The notes beneath the pieces were generated by a model. That model did not search any database and was not told where the DNA came from. It saw only the letters and a program-made list of their open reading frames with translations. Below are positions 1 through 5,013 of a DNA stretch of 5,013 nucleotides, piece after piece. This DNA is from an uncultured Prevotellaceae bacterium (GTDB lineage Bacteria; Bacteroidota; Bacteroidia; Bacteroidales; Muribaculaceae): the NCBI GenBank assembly GCA_947254205.1, contig CAMYCE010000125.1, positions 1-5,013 of the forward strand. Direction: 5' to 3'. Made by a program: the position numbers and the translations under genes. Positions within the stretch are counted from its first letter, which is position 1; every line of letters begins with the position of its first letter.

Positions 1-13
1 ATGACAAAGGCAA

Positions 14-66
14 GGAAAAGCCTAAGATATTTTCTTATTGCGACCTAATGACCGGTTGGGGTTTAA
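14..66 (+). repeat. Left copy of terminal inverted repeat (53 bp)
   Basis: These bases match the reverse complement of 4961-5013 at 52 of 53 positions; the only difference is G at 55 against T at 4972. The repeat lies 3' of lon, and read on the lon strand it begins TTAAACCCCAACCGGTCATT. It contains a small hairpin, TAAGA (23-27) and TCTTA (33-37) around a 5-nt loop. The left copy may extend into 1-13, which cannot be tested because the right copy ends with the window. The flanks inside the repeats are unrelated, so this is a discrete element and not a longer duplication. No transposase or recombinase is nearby. Its function is unknown; a dispersed intergenic repeat is the simplest reading. 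Confidence 0.9.
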
Positions 67-119
67 GCAGTTATCAAGAAGCCCATCGCAAAGCTCCCTC
101 CCCAACTGTTGATGTTGCG

Positions 120-2576
120 TTAGAGCTCTATGGCATCGCTCACCATGTCGGGGAGAATGGCAAAGTCAATCACATCTTTAATGGTGCTGGCATAGTGGAA
201 GGTCAATCCCTTGAGATAGATGTCTTTGATTTCTTCAACATCTTTCTTGTTGGCCTCACACAACATCACGTCGGTGATGCCTGCTCGCTTGGCTGCCAAA
301 ATCTTCTCTTTGATGCCACCCACAGGAAGCACCTTGCCGCGCAATGTGATTTCGCCTGTCATGGCCAAGTGGGGGCGCACCTTGCATTGGGTGAACGACG
401 ACACGAGCGAGGTGACCATTGTGACACCTGCCGATGGACCGTCTTTGGGAATTGCGCCTTCGGGCACATGAATGTGCACGTTGTATTTGTCAAACAGCTC
501 ATAGTTGATGCCAAATTGCTTGCTGTGGGCTTTGAGATATTGCAGAGCTATCACAGCCGATTCTTTCATCACATTGCCCAAGTTGCCTGTGAGCGTGAGT
601 TTATCGCCACTCTTGCCTGCTTGCGATAGTGACGACTCGATAAATAGAATTTCACCGCCCACAGCAGTCCAAGCCAGGCCTGTGACCACACCGGCAAAGT
701 CGTTGTTTTCATAGCTGTCGCTGTGAAACTCCTTAGCTCCCAAGTAGGTTTTAAGGTCGCCTCCTTTGATGGTTGTGGGAAAAGGCTCTTCGCTTGCCTT
801 GAGGCGTGCAATCTTGCGCAAAACTTTGCCAATCTTTTTTTCGAGATCACGCACCCCGCTTTCGCGAGTGTAGTCGTCGATTATTCCCATTATCGCATCT
901 TTAGCAAAGCTGATTTCTCGGGGCTTGAATCCATTTTCATCAAGTTGCTTGGGCACGAGGTGGCGCTTGGCTATCTCAATTTTTTCTTCGGCAATATATC
1001 CATTGATTTCAATCACCTCCATGCGGTCGAGCAAGGGGCGTGAAATCGTTTGCAACGAGTTGGCAGTAGCAATAAATAGCACCTTTGAAAGGTCGTAGTC
1101 GATGTCGATGTAATTGTCGTGAAAATGTCCATTTTGCTCGGGGTCGAGCACTTCGAGCAGTGCCGATGATGGGTCGCCCTTGAAGTCTTGCCCCACCTTG
1201 TCGATTTCGTCGAGCACAATCACGGGGTTGCATGTTCCACATTTTGCCATCGCCTCTACAATGCGGCCCGGCATGGCACCAATATAGGTTTTGCGATGTC
1301 CTCTAATTTCGGCCTCGTCGTGAAGTCCTCCCAGTGAGATGCGGGCATATTTGCGCCCCAAAGCCTCGGCTATCGACTTGCCCAGCGATGTTTTGCCCAC
1401 TCCCGGAGGGCCATAGAGGCAAATGATGGGAGCCTTGAGGTCGCCACGCAGCTTGAGCACCGACAGATGTTCGAGAATGCGATCTTTCACTTGTGTGAGC
1501 CCATAGTGGTCACGGCTCAGTTTGCTTTCCACCTTTTTCAAGTTAAACACGTCTTTGGAATATTCATTCCATGGCAGGTTGAGCAAGTTGTCGAGATAGC
1601 TGTATTGCACCGAGTAGTCGGGCGATTGAGGGTTGAGCCGCTCAAGTTTCTTGAGTTCTTTCTCAAATTGCCGTTGCACAGCCTCGCTCCATCGCTTTTT
1701 CTTGGCACGTGCTGTGAGTTCGGCCACATCATCGTCGCCACCGCCCAATTCTTCTTGAATAGTCCTGATTTGCTGTTGCAGGAAATGCTCGCGTTGTTGT
1801 TGCGAGAGGTCTTCGCGTGTGCGCGATGCAATGCTTGCTTTGAGTTCGACCAATTGGGCTTCTTTGGTGAGAAAGGCATAGAGCATGTAGGCTCGTTGTT
1901 TCACATTCATTTCTTCAAGAAGCCGTTGCTTGTGCTTGGATTCAAACGGAATGTTGGTAGCCAAGAAGTTGATGAGATAGACGGGATTGTCGATGTTTTT
2001 GATTGCAAAGGCAAATTCTCGTGCGCCATCGCCCATCGATTCGAGCATGTGGTTGGTGAGTTCTTTAATAGAGCTCATGAGCACTTTAAACTCCCTGTCT
2101 CCTTTTTGTGGTTCAAGCTCGTCGAGCAGTTTCACCCGGGCTCGCATGTAGGGCTCGGTGCTTGTCATGGCATCGAGCTCAAAGGTTGAGCGACCCAGCA
2201 AAATCACGTTGGTTGAGTTGTCGGGCAGTTCAAGAACTTTGATGATTTCGGCCACAGTGCCTATTTTGTAGATGTCTTTTTCGCCGGGATTGTCAACCTT
2301 GCTGTCAATTTGGCATATAACACCTATGCTTTGTTTATTTTTTTGTGCATCATTGATGAGAGCCATCGATTTGTCGCGTCCAATAGCCACTGGCATTGTC
2401 ATGCCAGGAAAGAGCACCATGTTGCGCAAGGGCAAAATGGGCAGATCCTTCTGCTCGTCGTCGGTGAGAACAACTTTGCCAGGCTTATTTTCGTGAATTT
2501 CGGTGAAAATGGGCATGACATGCGTGTTGGAAGTTTCTGCAAAATCGGGGTCTGAATCATTAAAAAAGTCTATCAT
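120..2576 (-). CDS. lon: ATP-dependent Lon protease, full length
   Basis: This encodes an 818-residue cytoplasmic AAA+ serine protease that unfolds and degrades misfolded and short-lived regulatory proteins, normally as a hexamer. The order is that of bacterial LonA: an N-terminal substrate-binding LON domain (about 45-250, starting at DLPILPLRN), a helical, charged coiled-coil linker (about 250-350), the ATPase and the protease. The ATPase shows Walker A GPPGVGKT (389-396), pore-loop Tyr431 in KTYIGAMPGR, Walker B VIVLDEIDK (452-460), sensor-1 Asn506, arginine finger Arg518 in PLLDRMEV and sensor-2 Arg576. The protease domain has the Ser-Lys dyad: Ser715 in KDGPSAGVTM and Lys758 in GGIKEKIL, 43 residues apart as in E. 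coli Lon (Ser679/Lys722). No key residue is missing and no frameshift is seen. Met1 is preferred because the leader is AT-rich and the promoter candidate lies about 50 bp upstream. Met21 is a possible alternative start; residues 1-44 are poorly conserved in character. There is no recognisable Shine-Dalgarno sequence, as is usual in Bacteroidetes. The gene is divergent from groES and its expression may be coordinated with it. Confidence 0.98.
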   Translation of the reverse strand: MIDFFNDSDPDFAETSNTHVMPIFTEIHENKPGKVVLTDDEQKDLPILPLRNMVLFPGMTMPVAIGRDKSMALINDAQKNKQSIGVICQIDSKVDNPGEKDIYKIGTVAEIIKVLELPDNSTNVILLGRSTFELDAMTSTEPYMRARVKLLDELEPQKGDREFKVLMSSIKELTNHMLESMGDGAREFAFAIKNIDNPVYLINFLATNIPFESKHKQRLLEEMNVKQRAYMLYAFLTKEAQLVELKASIASRTREDLSQQQREHFLQQQIRTIQEELGGGDDDVAELTARAKKKRWSEAVQRQFEKELKKLERLNPQSPDYSVQYSYLDNLLNLPWNEYSKDVFNLKKVESKLSRDHYGLTQVKDRILEHLSVLKLRGDLKAPIICLYGPPGVGKTSLGKSIAEALGRKYARISLGGLHDEAEIRGHRKTYIGAMPGRIVEAMAKCGTCNPVIVLDEIDKVGQDFKGDPSSALLEVLDPEQNGHFHDNYIDIDYDLSKVLFIATANSLQTISRPLLDRMEVIEINGYIAEEKIEIAKRHLVPKQLDENGFKPREISFAKDAIMGIIDDYTRESGVRDLEKKIGKVLRKIARLKASEEPFPTTIKGGDLKTYLGAKEFHSDSYENNDFAGVVTGLAWTAVGGEILFIESSLSQAGKSGDKLTLTGNLGNVMKESAVIALQYLKAHSKQFGINYELFDKYNVHIHVPEGAIPKDGPSAGVTMVTSLVSSFTQCKVRPHLAMTGEITLRGKVLPVGGIKEKILAAKRAGITDVMLCEANKKDVEEIKDIYLKGLTFHYASTIKDVIDFAILPDMVSDAIEL

Positions 2577-2627
2577 ATATCTATATTATGATTTCAAAAT
2601 CATTTGAATAATGTGTTAGAGTGTGTT

Positions 2628-2644
2628 TGCAAATGTAGTGCCAA
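2628..2644 (-). promoter_or_regulatory. Candidate lon promoter, sigma-54-like -24/-12
   Basis: Read on the lon strand the bases are TTGGCACTACATTTGCA. Against the sigma-54 consensus TGGCACGNNNNTTGCW every fixed base matches except G7, and the invariant GG and GC are separated by the canonical 10 bases. A start site about 12 nt beyond the GC would give a leader of roughly 40 nt before the lon ATG. The same stretch contains TACATTTG (2637-2630), an exact match to the Bacteroidetes housekeeping -7 box TAnnTTTG, but no TTTG is seen 19-21 bp upstream of it. Either reading makes this the lon promoter; which sigma factor is used is inferred, not shown. Confidence 0.55.
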
Positions 2645-2669
2645 TTTTGTGGGAGTGCGTTAATTGGCA
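2639..2669. promoter_or_regulatory. Inverted repeat, possible operator at lon promoter
   Basis: TGCCAATT (2639-2646) and AATTGGCA (2662-2669) are perfect 8-bp inverted arms around a 15-bp spacer. The centres of the arms are 23 bp apart, about two helical turns, which suits a dimeric or tetrameric DNA-binding protein. The left arm overlaps the -24 element of the lon promoter candidate, so a bound protein could block or modulate polymerase. The spacer is too long and the arms too AT-rich for a convincing terminator. The regulator is unknown. Confidence 0.45.
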
Positions 2670-2690
2670 TGAATGGGGGAGAGGACACTC

Positions 2691-2763
2691 GGTTTCGGCA
2701 CAAAAAAATAATGAAATCGTGACATTTTGACGTGAAGAGGCTCGCTGGTGGTTTTGGCACAAA
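2691..2763 (+). repeat. Direct repeat pair GGTTTYGGCACAAA
   Basis: GGTTTCGGCACAAA (2691-2704) and GGTTTTGGCACAAA (2750-2763) agree at 13 of 14 positions and start 59 bp apart. The second copy forms the -24 half of the groES promoter candidate. The first has no GC at the -12 spacing, so it is not a second promoter of that type. It could be a binding site for a regulator or an old duplication. The repeat is seen directly; any function is inferred. Confidence 0.5.
2726..2756 (+). promoter_or_regulatory. Alternative groES promoter, housekeeping type
   Basis: TTTG (2726-2729), a 19-bp spacer and TGGTTTTG (2749-2756) fit the Bacteroidetes primary-sigma pattern TTTG-N19-21-TAnnTTTG with one mismatch (G for A in the -7 box). 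The start site would fall near 2763, inside the GCACAAATTGTGC palindrome. This competes with the overlapping sigma-54-like reading, and both could be used under different conditions. Confidence 0.35.
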
Positions 2764-2770
2764 TTGTGCA
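2754..2770 (+). promoter_or_regulatory. Candidate groES promoter, sigma-54-like, with palindrome
   Basis: TTGGCACAAATTGTGCA has the invariant GG and GC separated by 10 bases. It matches the sigma-54 consensus except at position 7 and at the first T of the -12 box (GTGC instead of TTGC). A start near 2781 would give a leader of about 70 nt. Bases 2757-2769 are also a 13-bp palindrome, GCACAA-A-TTGTGC, which could instead be an operator for a dimeric repressor, so the sigma-54 reading is less secure here than at lon. Confidence 0.4.
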
Positions 2771-2783
2771 AGTGTTGATGTGT

Positions 2784-2802
2784 GACTTTAAACGCTAAAG
2801 TC
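2784..2802 (+). promoter_or_regulatory. Leader hairpin upstream of groES
   Basis: GACTTTA (2784-2790) and TAAAGTC (2796-2802) form a perfect 7-bp stem with the loop AACGC. It lies 48 bases before the groES ATG and, if transcription starts near 2763 or 2781, at or close to the 5' end of the mRNA. There it could stabilise the transcript or act as a temperature-responsive element. It is too far from the start codon to mask it directly. It could also be a DNA operator. The stem is followed by no T-tract, so it is not a terminator. Confidence 0.45.
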
Positions 2803-2850
2803 GAATATAGCGAAATTGTAATATTTTAAACTAACAAAAATATCAAAATC

Positions 2851-3126
2851 ATGACAATCAAACCATTAAGCGACCGTGTTCTCATCGAACCGGCTAAGGC
2901 AGAAGAAGTTACCGCAGGCGGTATTATTATTCCCGACAGTGCAAAAGAAAAACCCCTCAAAGGCTTTGTGAAAGCTGTGGGTGGTGGCACCAAAGACGAA
3001 GAGATGGTGGTGAAAGCTGGCGATGTTGTACTTTATGGCAAATATGCTGGCACCGAGATTGAACTCGATGGAGAAAAACTCCTCATGATGCGTCAATCCG
3101 ATATTTTGGCTATCGTGACCGAGTAA
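2851..3126 (+). CDS. groES: Co-chaperonin GroES (Cpn10)
   Basis: This encodes the 91-residue co-chaperonin whose heptamer caps the GroEL ring and closes the folding chamber in the cytoplasm. The protein opens with the family signature IKPLSDRVLIEP (3-14). Next comes the mobile loop EEVTAGGIIIPDSAKEKP (18-35), whose GGIIIP segment (23-28) contacts the GroEL apical domain, and then the roof-loop region around VGGGTKDEE. It ends in the conserved GDVVLYGKYAGTEI and a C-terminal strand, DILAIVTE. The length is slightly below the 97 residues of E. coli but normal for the family. The start is preceded by an A-rich leader without a Shine-Dalgarno sequence. It is the first gene of a two-gene operon with groEL, 53 bp apart with no terminator between. 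No damaged residue is seen. Confidence 0.98.
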   Translation: MTIKPLSDRVLIEPAKAEEVTAGGIIIPDSAKEKPLKGFVKAVGGGTKDEEMVVKAGDVVLYGKYAGTEIELDGEKLLMMRQSDILAIVTE

Positions 3127-3179
3127 TTATCACGAAATCAACAAAGTTTTAATTTTAGAAGATAAAAAACAATACAGCT

Positions 3180-4808
3180 ATGGCTAAAGAAATAAAATTT
3201 GACATCAAAGCTCGCGAAGAGCTCAAAAAAGGTGTTGACCAATTGAGCAACGCCGTGAAGGTAACACTTGGCCCCAAAGGACGCAATGTGATTCTTGACA
3301 AGAAATTTGGTGCTCCCCACATCACCAAAGATGGTGTGAGCGTGGCTCGTGAAGTTGAACTTGAGGATGAGTTCCAAAACATTGGTGCTCAATTGCTCAA
3401 AGAGGTTGCCTCAAAGACCAACGATGACGCTGGCGATGGCACAACTACTGCAACCGTGCTTGCACAGGCTATTGTGAACGAGGGCATGAAAAACGTGGCA
3501 GCTGGTGCCAACCCCATGGACTTGAAGCGCGGCATCGACAAGGCTGTAGAGAAAGTTGTAGCCGAAATCAAGGCTCAAGCTCAAGAAGTGGGCGACGACT
3601 TCAAGAAAATTGAAAATGTGGCTCGCATCAGTGCCAACAACGATTCTAAGATTGGCGAACTCATTGCCGAGGCTATGAAGAAGGTGAAACGCGATGGTGT
3701 GATCACCGTTGAAGAGGCTAAAGGCACTGAAACTCAGGTTGAAATTGTAGAAGGTATGCAATTTGACCGTGGTTTCATTTCACCCTACTTCGTTACCAAT
3801 GCCGAGAAGATGGATTGCCAAATGGATCACCCCTTCATCTTGATCTTCGACAAGAAAATCTCGGTGCTCAAGGACATGCTTCCCATTCTCGAACAAACAG
3901 CTCAAAGTGGTCGTCCCTTGCTCATCATTGCCGAAGATGTAGATAGCGAGGCCCTTGCCACACTGGTAGTTAACCGCCTGCGTGGTTCTCTCAAGATTTG
4001 TGCTGTTAAGGCTCCAGGCTTTGGCGATCGTCGCAAAGAGATGCTCGAAGACATTGCAGTGCTCACTGGTGGCACAGTGATTAGCGAAGACAAGGGCATT
4101 AAACTCGATGGTGCTACCATGGAGATGCTTGGCTCGGCCGAAAAGGTGACTGTGAACAAGGAGAACACTACCATTGTGAATGGTGCTGGTGCAAAAGAAA
4201 AAATTGCCGAGCGTGTGGCTCAAATTCACACTCAAATCGAGAACACCAAATCCACCTACGACAAAGAGAAATTGCAAGAGCGTCTGGCCAAGATGGCAGG
4301 TGGTGTGGCAGTGCTCTACATTGGTGCTCCCAGCGAGGTTGAGATGAAAGAAAAGAAAGACCGAGTTGACGATGCTTTGAGCGCAACCCGTGCTGCAGTG
4401 GCCGAGGGTATTGTGCCTGGTGGTGGTGTGGCCTACATTCGTTGCCTCGATGCTCTCGATGGCTTGAAGGGCGAAAACGACGACGAGACCACCGGCATTC
4501 GCATCGTGGAACGCGCCATCGAAGAACCTTTGCGCCAAATCGTGAACAATGCTGGCCTTGAAGGTGCTGTGATTGTGAACGAGGTGCGCAATGGCAAGGG
4601 CGACTATGGCTATAATGCTCGCACCGACAAGTTTGAAAACTTGCTCGAAACTGGCGTTATCGACCCTGCCAAGGTGACTCGTGTGGCTCTTGAGAATGCA
4701 GCTTCTATTGCAGGCATGTTCCTCACCACCGAGTGTGTGATTGCCGAGAAAAAAGAAGAAAACCCCATGCCAGCAGCTCCTGCACCAGGAATGGGTGGCA
4801 TGATGTAA
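3180..4808 (+). CDS. groEL: Chaperonin GroEL (Cpn60/Hsp60)
   Basis: This encodes the 542-residue chaperonin that forms the double-ring, ATP-driven folding chamber with GroES in the cytoplasm. The equatorial domain occupies both ends of the chain, with intermediate segments and the apical domain (about 190-375) between. ATP-site elements are LGPKGRNV (30-37), Asp51 in KDGVSVARE, the AGDGTTT loop (84-90, Asp86) and GGGVA (414-418). The catalytic aspartate is Asp398 in RVDDAL. The chain ends in a short Gly-Met tail, GMGGMM, preceded by a Pro/Ala-rich stretch. The PROSITE-type chaperonin signature at 405-416 reads AAVAEGIVPGGG, with Ala408 where Asp, Glu or Gln is usual. All catalytic residues are intact, so this is a functional housekeeping copy. 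The 53-bp gap to groES is A-rich and has no promoter I can support. Expression probably comes from the groES promoter and ends at the terminator at 4857-4907. Confidence 0.99.
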   Translation: MAKEIKFDIKAREELKKGVDQLSNAVKVTLGPKGRNVILDKKFGAPHITKDGVSVAREVELEDEFQNIGAQLLKEVASKTNDDAGDGTTTATVLAQAIVNEGMKNVAAGANPMDLKRGIDKAVEKVVAEIKAQAQEVGDDFKKIENVARISANNDSKIGELIAEAMKKVKRDGVITVEEAKGTETQVEIVEGMQFDRGFISPYFVTNAEKMDCQMDHPFILIFDKKISVLKDMLPILEQTAQSGRPLLIIAEDVDSEALATLVVNRLRGSLKICAVKAPGFGDRRKEMLEDIAVLTGGTVISEDKGIKLDGATMEMLGSAEKVTVNKENTTIVNGAGAKEKIAERVAQIHTQIENTKSTYDKEKLQERLAKMAGGVAVLYIGAPSEVEMKEKKDRVDDALSATRAAVAEGIVPGGGVAYIRCLDALDGLKGENDDETTGIRIVERAIEEPLRQIVNNAGLEGAVIVNEVRNGKGDYGYNARTDKFENLLETGVIDPAKVTRVALENAASIAGMFLTTECVIAEKKEENPMPAAPAPGMGGMM

Positions 4809-4826
4809 TGAAAGCAACCAAGCATC

Positions 4827-4843
4827 GACCATAAATAATGGTC
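4827..4843 (+). other. Small hairpin after groEL
   Basis: GACCAT (4827-4832) and ATGGTC (4838-4843) form a perfect 6-bp stem around the loop AAATA, starting 18 bases after the groEL stop. No T-tract follows at once, so it is unlikely to terminate transcription alone. It could protect the 3' end of the operon mRNA together with the larger stem downstream. Confidence 0.5.
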
Positions 4844-4856
4844 TATCAGCAATAAA

Positions 4857-4907
4857 AAAGCAGAGAGATTGTCCCAAAAATCAAGGGCGCATCTCTCTGC
4901 TTTGTTT
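4857..4907 (+). terminator. Rho-independent terminator of groESL
   Basis: AAAGCAGAGAGAT (4857-4869) pairs perfectly with ATCTCTCTGCTTT (4891-4903), a 13-bp stem. The 21-nt loop has a possible inner CCC/GGG pairing (4873-4875 with 4885-4887). A T-rich tail, GTTTGATTGATTGT, follows. An A-run at 4854-4859 means the reverse strand also has a T-tract, so the structure could stop transcription entering from the right. It begins 48 bases after the groEL stop and marks the end of the operon. Confidence 0.85.
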
Positions 4908-4960
4908 GATTGATTGTGCAAAGTTGTGTCTACTCTGCGCTACGCTATTAGCGTTGTGAA

Positions 4961-5013
4961 TTAAACCCCAATCGGTCATTAGGTCGCAATAAGAAAATAT
5001 CTTAGGCTTTTCC
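4961..5013 (-). repeat. Right copy of terminal inverted repeat (53 bp)
   Basis: This is the reverse complement of 14-66 with one mismatch, running to the last base of the window, so it is probably cut off. It follows the groEL terminator. Its internal hairpin is TAAGA (4990-4994), loop AAATA, TCTTA (5000-5004). Relative to the upstream gene it is oriented exactly as the left copy is to lon. Bases 4921-4960, just inside it, have no counterpart beside the left copy; they include the short palindrome CGCTA-T-TAGCG (4943-4953). Confidence 0.9.

Larger units (their letters stand above)
2577..2850. promoter_or_regulatory. Divergent lon / groESL control region
   Basis: This 274-bp noncoding region holds the 5' ends of both transcription units. 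It carries four copies of T(T/C)GGCA(C/T): 2644-2638 on the minus strand, and 2664-2670, 2695-2701 and 2754-2760 on the plus strand. It also holds an 8-bp inverted repeat near lon, a 13-bp palindrome near groES and a leader hairpin. No CIRCE element (TTAGCACTC-N9-GAGTGCTAA) is present; a lone GAGTGCGTTAA at 2653 resembles one half only. No open reading frame of note occurs. The immediate leaders of both genes are A/T-rich, fitting Bacteroidetes translation starts without Shine-Dalgarno pairing. Confidence 0.85.

Noticed and set aside
1..48. 15-codon open frame ATG to TAA in the left repeat
   Set aside because: It is very short, with the window edge removing any upstream signal. It could be chance, though it would be worth revisiting if all repeat copies keep it open.
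76..99. Possible terminator stem for lon (AGGGAGC / GCTTCTT on the minus strand)
   Set aside because: Seven pairs include two G-U pairs, with a 10-nt loop and no T-tract after it; too weak to call.
48..629. 193-codon open frame starting in the left repeat
   Set aside because: It is almost entirely antisense to the lon protease domain and is Cys/His-rich without motifs. The start inside a repeat is incidental.
1467..2189. 240-codon open frame antisense to lon
   Set aside because: It is a shadow of the lon linker and N-domain coding sequence, with Phe/His/Leu-rich content, no family resemblance and no promoter.
2653..2663. CIRCE-like half site GAGTGCGTTAA
   Set aside because: It has two extra bases compared with GAGTGCTAA and no partner TTAGCACTC 9 bp away, so HrcA binding is not supported.
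3780..4877. 365-codon open frame antisense to groEL
   Set aside because: It lies wholly opposite a highly conserved gene, runs from inside the terminator, and its product is His/Leu/Phe-rich without a recognisable domain. Strong codon bias in groEL removes stops on the reverse strand.
4943..4953. Palindrome CGCTA-T-TAGCG
   Set aside because: A one-base loop cannot form an RNA hairpin with all pairs; it is short and has no promoter context.

Overview
The window looks like a piece of a Bacteroidales chromosome, possibly Prevotellaceae or Muribaculaceae; the family is a guess from protein character. The grounds are GroES, GroEL and Lon proteins of Bacteroidetes type, coding starts preceded by A-rich leaders without Shine-Dalgarno sequences, and moderate GC content. 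No plasmid, phage, transposase, tRNA, rRNA or CRISPR sequence is visible.

The layout is simple. Bases 1-119 hold one copy of a roughly 53-bp repeat plus the lon 3' flank. An intact ATP-dependent protease gene, lon, runs leftward from 2576 to 120. A 274-bp divergent regulatory region (2577-2850) separates lon from the rightward groES (2851-3126) and groEL (3180-4808) pair. groEL is followed by a small hairpin, a strong 13-bp stem terminator, and then a second, inverted copy of the terminal repeat that runs to the last base.

The three genes form one proteostasis module. GroEL and GroES refold client proteins, and Lon degrades those that cannot be rescued. They share one intergenic control region, so joint stress control is plausible.

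Two things deserve attention. First, each gene direction is preceded by a -24/-12 sequence resembling a sigma-54 (RpoN) promoter: nearly perfect for lon (TTGGCAC-N5-TTGCA) and weaker for groES (TTGGCAC-N5-GTGCA). Both are embedded in palindromes built on the same TTGGCA word. Second, the whole three-gene block is bracketed by 53-bp inverted repeats that match at 52 positions. Each copy lies 3' of a gene and in the same orientation relative to that gene. This suggests a dispersed 3'-flank repeat, and probably explains why the sequence stops there. I see no wholly new enzyme system; the novelty, if any, is regulatory and in the repeat family.
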